From assembly GCA_963754535.1 (NCBI GenBank), contig CAVWGG010000040.1, positions 35,402 through 99,401 of the forward strand: a stretch of 64,000 bases of DNA, in the 5' to 3' direction. Positions 52,614 through 62,063 of the stretch are shown here, in pieces. Positions within the stretch are counted from its first letter, which is position 1, and each line of letters opens with the position of its first letter. Position numbers and translations under genes: made by a program. Origin of the DNA: RPQJ01 sp963754535. Lineage in GTDB: Bacteria; Pseudomonadota; Gammaproteobacteria; Steroidobacterales; Steroidobacteraceae. Below the pieces are notes generated by a model. The model was not told where the DNA came from, searched no databases, and saw only the letters and a program-made list of their open reading frames with translations.

Positions 52614-53558
52614 ATGTCACCGACCGGCCGCCACGACGCCCACGTCCACGTTTTCGACACCAGCAATCCGGTCGCCGAGCGCCGCACGCGCCAGGTGATG
52701 TGGCTCACGCTCGTGATGATGGTCGTCGAGATCGCCGCGGGCACGGTACTCGGTTCGATGGCGCTGCTGGCCGATGGCTGGCACATGAGTTCGCACGCTC
52801 TCGCACTCGGAGTCTCGGCGGGCGCGTACTACCTGGCGCGACGCCACGCCCACGATCCGCGCTTTTCGTTCGGGACGTGGAAGATCGAGGTGCTCGGCGG
52901 GTACACCAGCGCCGTGTTCCTGGTCGGCGTGGCGGCGTACATGGGAATCGAGTCGGTTTCGCGACTCTTCAACCCGGCGCCGATCCGGTTCGACGAGGCC
53001 ATTCCGATCGCCATCCTCGGGCTCGTGGTCAACGTGCTGTCAGCCTGGCTCCTGTCGACCGGGCACGATTCCGGTCATCAGCACCAGGGGCGCGATCATC
53101 ACGGCCACGACCACGCCCATCATGGTCATGCGCATCATCACGACCTGAACCTGCGCTCTGCGTATCTCCACGTCGTGGCGGATGCAGCCACGTCCGTGCT
53201 TGCAATCGTCGCCCTGGCGGGCGGCAAGTATTTTGGTGCGATGTGGCTCGATCCGGTGATGGGGATCGTCGGCACGGTGCTGGTCGGGCGCTGGGCAGTC
53301 GGGCTGCTGCGCGACACGGGTCGCGTGTTGCTCGATGCCGAAATGGACTCGCCGGTCGTGCAGGAAGTACGCGAGGTCATCGCCTTGCTGCCCGGCTCGC
53401 CGCAACTGCGCGACCTGCACGTGTGGCGGGTGGGGCGGGGGAAATACGCCTGCATCGTCCACCTGGCCGGCGCGCAGGAAATGCACGCTGCGGAAGTGCG
53501 TGCGGCACTCGCAGTGCACGACGAACTCGTGCACGTCACGGTCGATTTCGAACGCTGA
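52614..53558 (+). CDS. Cation diffusion facilitator (DmeF/CzcD-like)
   Basis: 314 residues with six membrane helices. Metal-site residues appear in helix 2 (LADGWHMSSHALALG, HxxxD-type site) and helix 5 (HVVADAATSVLAIV). Between helices 4 and 5 lies a long His-rich loop (HHGHDHAHHGHAHHHD), and a small C-terminal ferredoxin-like domain (LRDLHVWRVGRGKYACIVHL) ends the protein. Family members export Zn2+, Co2+ or Ni2+ in exchange for protons; the HxxxD-like site resembles DmeF (Co/Ni), but specificity is not certain. ATG 52614 is preferred to the longer open frame at 52560. Confidence 0.9.
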   Translation: MSPTGRHDAHVHVFDTSNPVAERRTRQVMWLTLVMMVVEIAAGTVLGSMALLADGWHMSSHALALGVSAGAYYLARRHAHDPRFSFGTWKIEVLGGYTSAVFLVGVAAYMGIESVSRLFNPAPIRFDEAIPIAILGLVVNVLSAWLLSTGHDSGHQHQGRDHHGHDHAHHGHAHHHDLNLRSAYLHVVADAATSVLAIVALAGGKYFGAMWLDPVMGIVGTVLVGRWAVGLLRDTGRVLLDAEMDSPVVQEVREVIALLPGSPQLRDLHVWRVGRGKYACIVHLAGAQEMHAAEVRAALAVHDELVHVTVDFER

Positions 53559-53566
53559 CGCGGCCC

Positions 53567-55324
53567 TCAGTGGGCCGCTGCGGCCTCGATCCAGCGGTCG
53601 ACGCGGGCTTCGAGCAGGTCGAGCGGCATCGGTCCGGCGCCCAGGACCAGGTCGTGGAATGCGCGCAGGTCGAACCTCGGCCCGAGCTTCGCCGCCGCCC
53701 GCTGGCGCAGTTCGATGATCTTGAGTTCGCCGATCTTGTACGCGAGTGCCTGGCCCGGCCAGGCGATGTAGCGGTCCACCTCGAACTCGATCTCCGTCGG
53801 CGCGAGCGCGCTGTTTTCCTGCAGGCAGGCCATTGCGCGGTCGCGCGACCAGCCCATCACGTGCATGCCGGTGTCGACCACCAGGCGGCATGCGCGCCAG
53901 ATCTCGAGCGAGAGCCGGCCGAACTGTTCGTACGGATCGCGGTAGATCCCCATCTCTTCGCCCAGGTACTCCGAATAGAGGCCCCAGCCTTCGACGTAGG
54001 CGGTCACGTCGTCGGCGCGCCGGAACTCGGGCAGGTCCGTGAGTTCCTGGCTCAGCGAAATCTGGTGGTGGTGGCCCGGCACGCCCTCGTGCAGCACCCA
54101 GGCCGGTACGCCGAACGTCGGCATCTTCTCTGCCATCCAGGGCTTGTAGACCACCATGCCCGCGACACCCTGCTCGGGCGAGCCGGGCAAGTAGCCGTTC
54201 GCGCTGCTCTCGAGTCCGGCGGGCATCGGCAGCACGCCGTAGGGAAGTCGCGGCAGCTTGCCGAAGTATTTCGGCATCGCGAAATCCGCGCGCTTCGCGA
54301 CTTCGCTGCACTTCTCGCCGTACTCGGCGGCGCCGACATAGAAGCGGGGGTCCTTGCGCACGGACGCGAGGAACTCCTGGAACGTGCCCTTGAATCCCGT
54401 CTGCGCGATGGCCTGGTCCATTCGCACCCGGATGCGCCTGACCTCGCGCTCACCGAGCGCATGAATCTCGGCGGGCGTCATCGACGTCGAGGTGTGCCGG
54501 CGTGCGAGGTACGCGTAGTACGCCTTGCCCTGCGGCACGCTGCCGATGCCGATGTCCGGTCGCGCAGCCGGCAGGTAGTCCTGTTCGAGGAATTGCAGCA
54601 GCGACTGCTGGGCGGGCCGCACCTGCGTCTGCAGGACGCTGCGGGCACGCGCTTCGAGCGCGGCACGGCGGTCCGCGGCAAACGACTGTGGCATGTTGCG
54701 GAAGGGCGCGAGCAGGGGCGTCTTGTCATCCGTCTGCGCAATCTGGCCGCGCACGTCCGCGATAGCCCGCTCGACCGTCCGCTGCGGTTGCGTCATGCCC
54801 GTGCGAATGCCGCGACGCATGTTCTCCGTTTCGCGCGCGTAGTACGCCGGAATTGCCTCGAGACGCGCGATCCAGGCAGCGGCCGCCGCTTCGTCGTCGA
54901 GCGGCGTGTTCAGCGCGGCGTAGTCCGCCGTGGTGTAGAAGCCATCGCCGCTGATGAAGGGCATGCGTTCTTCGTCGAACGCAAAGCCGTCGAGCGCGAG
55001 GTTCACGCGGTCGACCAGCAGCTCGCGATTCAGTTCGTCTTCGCCAGCCAGGCCGGTGGCAGGCAGCGCTTGCAGTCGGCGCCGAAATTCCTCGTACGCA
55101 GCTTTGCGCGCAGCCATGGCCTGCGGCGAATTGTCGGGCCAGATGCGTGCGGCTTCCTTGTCGCCGCGCTGGGCCGCGCGAACCGGATCCTGCGCGCGGT
55201 TGAACGCGTCGAAGTCCTTGACGATGGCGCCGATGCTGTCGGCCCCGGTCGTGGGGTTGGATGCATGGGTGGGCTGAAACGTCACGAGCAACCCTGCAGT
55301 GAGAGCGAACAGGATCTTGTGCAT
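53567..55324 (-). CDS. DUF885 family secreted metallopeptidase-like protein
   Basis: 585 residues with a signal peptide (LFALTAGLLVTFQPTHAS). The C-terminal half has the characteristic HEGVPGHHHQ motif, a variant HExxH zinc site, with the downstream Glu likely in YVEGWGLYSEYLGEEMG; the family belongs to the gluzincin-like clan. It probably acts on peptides or other amide substrates in the periplasm. ATG 55324 is preceded by GGAGG. It precedes nothing on the same strand for 26 bp, where the ABC exporter gene ends upstream, so the two may be co-transcribed. Confidence 0.9.
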   Translation of the reverse strand: MHKILFALTAGLLVTFQPTHASNPTTGADSIGAIVKDFDAFNRAQDPVRAAQRGDKEAARIWPDNSPQAMAARKAAYEEFRRRLQALPATGLAGEDELNRELLVDRVNLALDGFAFDEERMPFISGDGFYTTADYAALNTPLDDEAAAAAWIARLEAIPAYYARETENMRRGIRTGMTQPQRTVERAIADVRGQIAQTDDKTPLLAPFRNMPQSFAADRRAALEARARSVLQTQVRPAQQSLLQFLEQDYLPAARPDIGIGSVPQGKAYYAYLARRHTSTSMTPAEIHALGEREVRRIRVRMDQAIAQTGFKGTFQEFLASVRKDPRFYVGAAEYGEKCSEVAKRADFAMPKYFGKLPRLPYGVLPMPAGLESSANGYLPGSPEQGVAGMVVYKPWMAEKMPTFGVPAWVLHEGVPGHHHQISLSQELTDLPEFRRADDVTAYVEGWGLYSEYLGEEMGIYRDPYEQFGRLSLEIWRACRLVVDTGMHVMGWSRDRAMACLQENSALAPTEIEFEVDRYIAWPGQALAYKIGELKIIELRQRAAAKLGPRFDLRAFHDLVLGAGPMPLDLLEARVDRWIEAAAAH

Positions 55325-55349
55325 GCGTCCTCCGGAGACCAGGCGAGCG

Positions 55350-57224
55350 TTAGCCTGCAGCAGCAGTGCGCGGCGTGGCAATGGATTCGTCGTCGTCTGC
55401 GTCTTCGCCGAGGAAGCCGCCGCTCTGATGCGCCCACAGGCGCGCATACAGTCCGCCGTGCTCGAGCAGCGTGCGGTGATCGCCTTCCTCGACGATGTGA
55501 CCCCGGTCCATGACGACGAGACGGTCCATGGCCGCGATCGTGGAGAGGCGATGAGCGATGGCCACGACGGTCTTGCCTTCCATCAGCCGATAGAGGCTCT
55601 GCTGGATCGCATTCTCGACTTCGCTGTCGAGCGCGCTCGTCGCCTCGTCGAGCAGCAGGATCGGCGCATCCTTGAGCATGACTCGAGCGATCGCGATGCG
55701 CTGGCGCTGGCCGCCGCTCAGCTTCACGCCGCGCTCGCCGACGTGCGCGTCGTAACCGCGCCGGCCCTTGACGTCCGACAGGCCCTCGATGAACTCGTGC
55801 GCCTCGGCGCGCCTGGCTGCCGCGATCATGGTGTCGTCACCGGCGTCGGGGCGTCCATAGACGATGTTGTCCCGCACCGAGCGATGCAGCAGCGAGGTGT
55901 CCTGGGTAACCATCCCGATCTGCGCGCGCAGGCTGTCCTGCGTCACGTGCGAAATGCCCTGGCCGTCTATGAGAATCGCGCCCTGCTCGACGTCGTAGAA
56001 GCGCAGCAGCAGGTTGACGATGGTGCTCTTGCCGGCCCCGGAACGCCCGACCAGGCCGATCTTCTCGCCCGGCCGGATGTGCAGGCACAGGTCGTCCACG
56101 ACGGCGCGCTTGCCGCCGTAGGCGAACGTGACGTGATCGAAGCGGATTTCGCCCCGGGTGACCTGGAGCGGCTTCGCGTCTGGTGCGTCGACCACCGTGT
56201 GCGCGCGAGACAAGGTGCGCATGCCGTCCTCGACGGTGCCGACGTGCTCGAACAGCGAGGCGACTTCCCACATGATCCAGTGCGCGATGCCGTTCAGCCG
56301 CAGCGCCATCGCGCTCGCCGCGGCGACCGCGCCCACGCCCACTTCACCTTGCACCCACAGCCACAGCGCCGCGCCGGCAGTGGAGGCGATCAGCACCATG
56401 CTGAGCGCGTGGTTGGTTATCTCGAACCCGCTCACCAGGCGGCCCTGCGCATAGGCCGTCTTCATGAATTCCTGCATCGAGGCGCGGGCAAAGCCGGCCT
56501 CGCGACTGGCGTGCGAGAACAGCTTCACCGTCGCGATGTTGGTGTACGCGTCGGTCACGCGTCCGGTCATCAATGAGCGCGCATCCGCCTGTGCCGCCGC
56601 GACCTTTCCCAGGCGCGGCACGAAGTAGACGAGGCTCAGGGAGTAGAGGGTGAGCCAGCCGATGAACGGCGCGAGCATGCGCAGGTCGAACGTGCCCACG
56701 ATCGCGAGCATGGTCACGAAGTAGATGACGATGAACGCAAGGATATCGGTGGCGGTCAGCCAGGCGTCACGCACCGCGAGCGCTGTCTGCATCACCTTGG
56801 TCGCGACGCGGCCCGCGAACTCGTCCTGGTAGAAACTCATGCTCTGGCCGAGCATCAGCCGGTGGAAGTTCCAGCGCAGTCGCATCGGGAAGTTCGCGAA
56901 CAGCACCTGGTACTTGAGCAGTGCGAACAGTCCGACGACCAGCGGGCTGGCGGCCAGCACCCCGAGCAGCAGCAGGAAGTTCTGCCGCTCCGTGGCCCAG
57001 AGCTGGGCAGGTTCGACCTTCGCCAGCCAGTCGACGAGCTGCCCGAGCATCGCGAACAGCATCGCCTCGAACGCGCCGATCACGGCGGTGCAGAGCGTCA
57101 TCAGCAGGATGTACGGCCGCAGGCCCTCGGTGGATTGCCACAGGAAGGCGAAAAACGCGCGCGGCGGGGTGGCCGGCGGCGTGTCGGGATAGGTTTCGAC
57201 CAGGCGCTCGAATCGGCGGAACAC
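55350..57224 (-). CDS. ABC-type exporter, fused membrane and ATPase domains (MsbA/multidrug type)
   Basis: 624 residues from GTG 57224, which has GAGGAG 7 bases upstream. Six membrane helices (to about 345) are followed by a complete ATPase domain: Walker A GRSGAGKST, Q-loop VTQDTSLL, signature LSGGQRQRIAIAR, Walker B ILLLDEATSALD and H-loop IAHRLST. It works as a homodimeric exporter of lipids, drugs or peptides; substrate unknown. The divergent DUF2868 gene starts 106 bp away. Confidence 0.93.
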   Translation of the reverse strand: MFRRFERLVETYPDTPPATPPRAFFAFLWQSTEGLRPYILLMTLCTAVIGAFEAMLFAMLGQLVDWLAKVEPAQLWATERQNFLLLLGVLAASPLVVGLFALLKYQVLFANFPMRLRWNFHRLMLGQSMSFYQDEFAGRVATKVMQTALAVRDAWLTATDILAFIVIYFVTMLAIVGTFDLRMLAPFIGWLTLYSLSLVYFVPRLGKVAAAQADARSLMTGRVTDAYTNIATVKLFSHASREAGFARASMQEFMKTAYAQGRLVSGFEITNHALSMVLIASTAGAALWLWVQGEVGVGAVAAASAMALRLNGIAHWIMWEVASLFEHVGTVEDGMRTLSRAHTVVDAPDAKPLQVTRGEIRFDHVTFAYGGKRAVVDDLCLHIRPGEKIGLVGRSGAGKSTIVNLLLRFYDVEQGAILIDGQGISHVTQDSLRAQIGMVTQDTSLLHRSVRDNIVYGRPDAGDDTMIAAARRAEAHEFIEGLSDVKGRRGYDAHVGERGVKLSGGQRQRIAIARVMLKDAPILLLDEATSALDSEVENAIQQSLYRLMEGKTVVAIAHRLSTIAAMDRLVVMDRGHIVEEGDHRTLLEHGGLYARLWAHQSGGFLGEDADDDESIATPRTAAAG

Positions 57225-57329
57225 GATGGGACTCCTCGGCCGCGCAAAATACCATGGGCCAGGCGGCTGCGAGGTCTTGCTAGACTGGCCACCGGGGAAA
57301 AGTCCGACAAAAGCCGTGGTCTGGGCCGA

Positions 57330-58859
57330 ATGAACGCGAATGCCCTGCGAGCGATCCTGCTGGTCAAGAACGTCGAAGAGCAGGATCCGGACGGATCGGT
57401 CCTGCCGCTCGCCGAGCGCGACGCCGCAACGCGTGACGCATTGCGACGGCACCCGACCGGCAGCGGCGATCGTGAGGTTCACGCCTGGCAGGTGCTGGCG
57501 ACGAGAGCCGATTCGCTGCGCGCGAAACTGGCGGAGCGTCACCCCGTCGTCACCCGGGCAGTCAGTCTCGAATCGCAGATTGCGGGCATGGGCGGACTCG
57601 TGCTGTTCTCCGCGTTCGTGCTCGGCCTGGCGCTGTCGCTCGTCGACAGTCGCGTGCGCATCGAAATCCTCGCGTTTCCCCTGCTTGGCGTCGTGCTGTG
57701 GAACCTGGTCGTTTACGCGGTGCTGGCCGTTTCGTCGCTGCGCCGCGGACCTGCCTCAGCCACCTCGCTGCTGTCCGGCTGGACCCTCTGGCCCGCGCGT
57801 TGGACCTGGCAGCGCGCGGCCAGCCTGATCAAGCAGGCGTCGTTCTATCACCGGCCGCTGTCGGCGGCGTTGCGTCGATTCTCCGAGGAATGGTGGCCCA
57901 TCGCCCAGCCGCTGCTGGTTTGGCAGGGCAAGCGACTGTTCCATTTCGGCTCGGCAGCCGTCGCGCTCGGACTGATCGCGGGCTTCTACCTGCGCGGCAT
58001 TGCGCTCGAGTACCGCGCCGGCTGGGAGAGCACGTTCCTCGGGCCGCTAGAGGTTCGCTCCCTGCTCGGGCTGGTCTATGGTCCGGCTTCGGTGCTCACC
58101 GGCATCGAACTGCCCGCGGATGACGCCGCCGTGGCTTCCCTGCACTGGCGCAACGGCCAGGGCGGCGGACCTGCTGCGCCGTGGATTCACCTGATGGCAG
58201 CCACGGCCATCCTTTACGTCGTCGTGCCGCGCCTGTTGCTGGCGTCAGTGGCCACGTTGCGCCTCGGGCGTGCAAGCGAGGAACTGGCGACCCCGGAATC
58301 CCTGCTGGCTTATGCGCGTCGTACGCTGGGCGCCAGCGATGCGGCGTTGCCCGCACTGACGGCGCGACTCACGTGCTTTGCCTACCAGCCCGCCGCCGCA
58401 TCGGAACAAGGCGTGCAACGAGTCCTGCGCGCAGCATTCGGGCCGGATACCCGCATCGAATTCGCGCCTTCGATTGCGTACGGTGACGAGGAACGGTTCG
58501 GCACGCCGGCAAGCGCAGCAGCAAGTGACCTCGAAATCCTGCTCTTCAGCCTCGCGGCCACTCCCGAGGTCGAGAACCACGGCGCAATCCTGCAACAGGC
58601 GCGCGACCGCTGGGCACGCTCCAGGGCCGGCTCGCGATTGCTCGTCCTGGTCGACGAGGCTCCGTACCTCGCGCGACTGGGCGGCGATGCATCGCTGGCC
58701 GCCCGAATCGAGCAGCGCCGCGTGGCCTGGCGCGACTTCGCGCGCACGCACGGTCTCGAGGCGTGCACGCTGGATCTCGGCGCGCTCCCGGCCGAGGGCG
58801 AGGTGCCCCAGGCGATCGTCGATCAGGTGCGTCGCAGTTGCCGGAGCGCAGCCGCATGA
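57330..58859 (+). CDS. DUF2868 family membrane protein
   Basis: 509 residues. Helices at about 90-110, 118-140, 205-225, 290-315 lie between two soluble parts; the N-terminal segment (RDAATRDALRRH) and the long C-terminal domain (FAYQPAAASEQGVQRVLRAAF, LLVLVDEAPYLARL) fit DUF2868. Its stop overlaps the DUF3482 GTPase start by ATGA, the usual gene pair, which implies joint function at the membrane; the process is unknown. Confidence 0.87.
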   Translation: MNANALRAILLVKNVEEQDPDGSVLPLAERDAATRDALRRHPTGSGDREVHAWQVLATRADSLRAKLAERHPVVTRAVSLESQIAGMGGLVLFSAFVLGLALSLVDSRVRIEILAFPLLGVVLWNLVVYAVLAVSSLRRGPASATSLLSGWTLWPARWTWQRAASLIKQASFYHRPLSAALRRFSEEWWPIAQPLLVWQGKRLFHFGSAAVALGLIAGFYLRGIALEYRAGWESTFLGPLEVRSLLGLVYGPASVLTGIELPADDAAVASLHWRNGQGGGPAAPWIHLMAATAILYVVVPRLLLASVATLRLGRASEELATPESLLAYARRTLGASDAALPALTARLTCFAYQPAAASEQGVQRVLRAAFGPDTRIEFAPSIAYGDEERFGTPASAAASDLEILLFSLAATPEVENHGAILQQARDRWARSRAGSRLLVLVDEAPYLARLGGDASLAARIEQRRVAWRDFARTHGLEACTLDLGALPAEGEVPQAIVDQVRRSCRSAAA

Positions 58860-60361
58860 GCGATTCAGCGACGACCGTCAGTCTTGCGTTGCTGTCGCAC
58901 ACGAACGTCGGCAAGACGACGCTGGCACGGACGCTGCTGCGGCGTGACATCGGCGCCGTCATGGACCGCGCCCACGTCACCGAAGTCGCTGAATCGCACG
59001 TGCTGATGCGGAGTCCCGCGGCCGACGAACTCGTGCTCTGGGACACGCCCGGATTTGGCGACAGCGTGCGCCTGCAGCGGCGCCTGGCAGCGAGTGGCCA
59101 GCCGGTCGGCTGGTTTCTCTCGCAGGTGTGGGATCGCTTCGCGGACCGTGCGTTCTGGTGCAGCCAGCAGGCAATGCGTGCGGCGCGCGAGTCGGCGGAC
59201 GTCGTGCTGTACGTCGTCAACGCGACGGAAGAACCGACCGCCGCCGGCTACGTCGAGCCGGAACTGCAAATCCTCGACTGGCTCGGCAAGCCGACGCTCG
59301 TGCTGTTGAACCAGGTTGGAACCCGCAACGACGCGGTGCACGAGCAGCAGTTGACCGCCGAGTGGAGTGCGGTCCTGCGTCGGCATGATGCAAGCGGCGC
59401 CCGCCGAGTGCTGACCTTCGACGCCTTTGCGCGCTGCTGGCTGCAGGAACACGCGCTGCTCGATGCCATTGCGGGTTGTCTCGACGAGCACAAGCGGCCC
59501 GCGTTCGAGCGGATCGCCGAGGCGTGGCGCGTGCGTGATCTCGATGTGCTCCGGCGCAGCGCAGAAGTCATCGCGCGGCACGCGAGCGGGCTTGCGCGCG
59601 ACACGGTCCAGCTCGCGGACGCAACGCTTGCGGACAAAGTGAGCCGTGCGCTGCAGGGCGGGGCGACCGCTGCGCTCGGTGTCGACGAATCGCGGGCCCG
59701 CACGGCGATGCTCGATCGCCTCGACGAGTCCGTGCGCGCGTGCACGGCCGAACTCGTCGTGCTGCACGGCCTGACGGGCACCGCCAGCGAGGCCATCCTG
59801 CGACAGGTCACGACCGGGTTCGAGACCCAGCGCGCGCCGGACGCCGACAAGGCGAGCCTCTGGGGTGGCCTCGTCACGGGTGCCCTCGGCGGTCTCGCTG
59901 CGGACGTCGCCGCCGGTGGGTTGACCTTCGGCGCGGGCGCGGTTCTCGGCGGCATCGCCGGCGCACTCGGCGCGCGCAAGCTCACGCAGCGTTATAACGA
60001 GGAACGCGGACTGGCAGGCGGCACCGTGCGCTGGTCGGACGGGTTCCTCGAGGCGCGGCTCGGCGCAGCGATCATCCGCTACCTGGCGGTTGCACATTTC
60101 GGCCGCGGTCGTGGTGAATTTGCCGCGAGTGATCCGGCGCCGCGGTGGCAAGCCGTCGTTTCCGCTGCGCTTGCGCAGCGCGCCGCGGAACGGGCGAGCC
60201 TGTGGACCGAGCTGCGAACCGAAGGCGCGTCGAATGCCCGCCTCGACTCGATGGTCCTGGTCCTGCTGGCGGAGACGTTGACCCAGTTGTATCCGGAGCC
60301 CGCGGCATTCTTTCGCGGCAGGCTCGCGTCGACGGAGCAGGGCAAGTCAGCCGTGGTCTGA
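58856..60361 (+). CDS. DUF3482 membrane-associated GTPase
   Basis: 501 residues. GTPase motifs: G1 LLSHTNVGKTTLARTLL, G3 LWDTPGFGDS, G4 LVLLNQVG (N-Q-x-G in place of NKxD). The C-terminal half contains a Gly/Ala-rich hydrophobic hairpin (GGLVTGALGGLAADVAAGG, GAVLGGIAGALG) for membrane association, as in DUF3482 proteins. The NKxD motif is altered, so guanine specificity may be weak. ATG 58856 overlaps the DUF2868 stop; its own end overlaps the convergent hydrolase gene by 15 bp. Confidence 0.9.
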   Translation: MSDSATTVSLALLSHTNVGKTTLARTLLRRDIGAVMDRAHVTEVAESHVLMRSPAADELVLWDTPGFGDSVRLQRRLAASGQPVGWFLSQVWDRFADRAFWCSQQAMRAARESADVVLYVVNATEEPTAAGYVEPELQILDWLGKPTLVLLNQVGTRNDAVHEQQLTAEWSAVLRRHDASGARRVLTFDAFARCWLQEHALLDAIAGCLDEHKRPAFERIAEAWRVRDLDVLRRSAEVIARHASGLARDTVQLADATLADKVSRALQGGATAALGVDESRARTAMLDRLDESVRACTAELVVLHGLTGTASEAILRQVTTGFETQRAPDADKASLWGGLVTGALGGLAADVAAGGLTFGAGAVLGGIAGALGARKLTQRYNEERGLAGGTVRWSDGFLEARLGAAIIRYLAVAHFGRGRGEFAASDPAPRWQAVVSAALAQRAAERASLWTELRTEGASNARLDSMVLVLLAETLTQLYPEPAAFFRGRLASTEQGKSAVV

Positions 60362-61246
60362 GCGGCAGTGCTCCGCGATCATCACGGCGATGCCGGCCAT
60401 GAGCGCCGGCGGGAAGTCGTGACCCATGCCCGGAATGATCTTGAGTCGCGCACCGCGGATGTTCGCGGCCGTGTCGCACCCGCCGGCGATGCGCACCAGC
60501 GGATCGTCCGCACCGTGGATCACCAGCGTTGGTGCCGTGATTCCGTGCAGCATTTCGCGCCGGTCACCCGAAGCGAGGATCGCCGCGAGCTGCCGTGACG
60601 TGCCGGCGGGATACAGGCCGCGGCGTGCGACGCGCTCGAAGTGCGGGCGCAGCTGTGCGGCGTGCTGCTGGAAACCCGGGCTGCCGATAACGCCGAACAC
60701 GAACAGCAGGTGATCGACCGCCTGCTCGATGGTCGGGTTGGCCGGCGGGCGCTTCAGCAACGCGCGCAGTGCCCGTGCCTTGCCAAGCGCGATGCCCGGC
60801 CGTGGATTGCCCGTCGTGGACATGACCGACGTCAGGGTCCGGACCCGCTGCGGATACTGCGCCGCGAAGACCTGGGCGATCATGCCGCCCATCGAGACGC
60901 CAACCACGTGCGCACGCTCGACGCCGGCCGCATCGAGGACGACCCGCGTGTCCTCCGACATGTCGGTGAGGTTGTAAGGCGCCGTGACCGGCCGGCGCAG
61001 CAACGCACGCGTCATCGACCGGGGAATGTCCGGCACGCCGGCATCCGCCAGGCGTGACGAGCCGCCGCAATCGCGATTGTCGAAGGTCACGACCCGGTAG
61101 CCTTCGGCCACCAGCGTCTCGACGAAAACGTCCGGCCACATCGCGGCGGGCATGCCGAGACCCTGGATCAACAGGATCGCCGGCGCATCCTGCGCGCCGA
61201 ACGATTCGTAGTCGAACCGGAGCCCTTTGCCTTCCGCGATCGGCAT
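60347..61246 (-). CDS. Alpha/beta hydrolase
   Basis: 299 residues. Oxyanion motif QGLGMPAAMW, nucleophile elbow GVSMGGMIAQ (Ser), acidic residue in VIHGADDPLV and His in GMGHDFPP give a complete catalytic triad. It resembles esterase/lipase proteins of the EstA type; substrate unknown. Start ATG 61246; it is 13 bp after the FKBP gene on the same strand, so they may share a transcript. Confidence 0.88.
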   Translation of the reverse strand: MPIAEGKGLRFDYESFGAQDAPAILLIQGLGMPAAMWPDVFVETLVAEGYRVVTFDNRDCGGSSRLADAGVPDIPRSMTRALLRRPVTAPYNLTDMSEDTRVVLDAAGVERAHVVGVSMGGMIAQVFAAQYPQRVRTLTSVMSTTGNPRPGIALGKARALRALLKRPPANPTIEQAVDHLLFVFGVIGSPGFQQHAAQLRPHFERVARRGLYPAGTSRQLAAILASGDRREMLHGITAPTLVIHGADDPLVRIAGGCDTAANIRGARLKIIPGMGHDFPPALMAGIAVMIAEHCRSDHG

Positions 61247-61259
61247 CGTCGGTCGCGGG

Positions 61260-61964
61260 TTACTTGCTCGTCGCTTCCACGGGGGCGGCCATGGTGCCGA
61301 GCAGCTCGACATCGAACAGCAGCACCTGGTTCGCGAGCGGCCCGTTCGAGCCGTACGCGAGTTCCGGCGGAATGACGAGCTGCGCCTTGGTGCCGACTTT
61401 CATCAGCTGCAGGGCCTCGGTCCAGCCCGCGATCACGCCGTTGACAGGGAACGACGCCGGCTCGCCCCGCTTGTAGGAGCTGTCGAACTCGGTGCCATCG
61501 ACGAGCGTGCCCTTGTAGTGCACGGTCACCGTGTCACTCGCGACCGGTGTCTTGCCGGTGCCCGCCGTGAGGATCTGGTACTGCAGGCCGCTGGCCGTCG
61601 TCGTCACGCCGGGCTTCCTGGCGTTCGCGGCGAGGTAGGCCTTGCCGGCCGCCAGCGCTTTTTCGCTGGCCGCTGCCTGATCCTTGGCGCGCTGTTCTGC
61701 GACCTTCTGCTGCAGGCCCGCGAGTGCGGCACTCATCTCCTCATCCGACAGCTTCGCCTTGCCGGAGCGGCCGTCTTCGAGGCCCTTCAGCATGTCCTGC
61801 GGGCGAGGCTCGATGGCGACGAGGTCACGACCGAGCTGATACCCCAGCGCGTACTGCATGCGCGCGGCTTCGTCCATGGCGGGCTGGGCGGCCAGCGCCG
61901 GCGTGGCAAGCGTGCAGCCAAGGGTCAGTGCGGCTAGTGCGGCGCAGGTGGGAATCAGTCGCAT
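61260..61964 (-). CDS. FKBP-type peptidyl-prolyl cis-trans isomerase (FkpA/Mip-like)
   Basis: 234 residues: signal peptide (ALAALTLGCTLATPALAA), a helical N-terminal dimerisation domain (SYALGYQLGRDL-type segment, ARMQYALGYQLG; KLSDEEMSAALAGLQQKVAEQ) and a C-terminal FKBP domain (VTVHYKGTLVDGTEFDSSY, GVIAGWTEALQLMKVGTKAQLVIP, ELAYG). It is a periplasmic folding catalyst of the Mip/FkpA class. No known secretion partner is adjacent. The gap 61965-62063 separates it from a divergent gene. Confidence 0.95.
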   Translation of the reverse strand: MRLIPTCAALAALTLGCTLATPALAAQPAMDEAARMQYALGYQLGRDLVAIEPRPQDMLKGLEDGRSGKAKLSDEEMSAALAGLQQKVAEQRAKDQAAASEKALAAGKAYLAANARKPGVTTTASGLQYQILTAGTGKTPVASDTVTVHYKGTLVDGTEFDSSYKRGEPASFPVNGVIAGWTEALQLMKVGTKAQLVIPPELAYGSNGPLANQVLLFDVELLGTMAAPVEATSK

Positions 61965-62063
61965 GAGCGGTGCCTCGGGCGGGGGTGGAAGCGCGCGATC
62001 TTACTGGGGTCGCTTGCGGTTGTCCCCGATTTCGCGCGGCGTTTGCAGGCCGAAACTCGCGGC

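Noticed and set aside
52397..55513. Open frame of about 1,000 codons on the + strand over the efflux and DUF885 genes
   Set aside because: It runs out of frame through the cation efflux gene and antisense through DUF885, both of which have complete motifs; it is a high-GC shadow.
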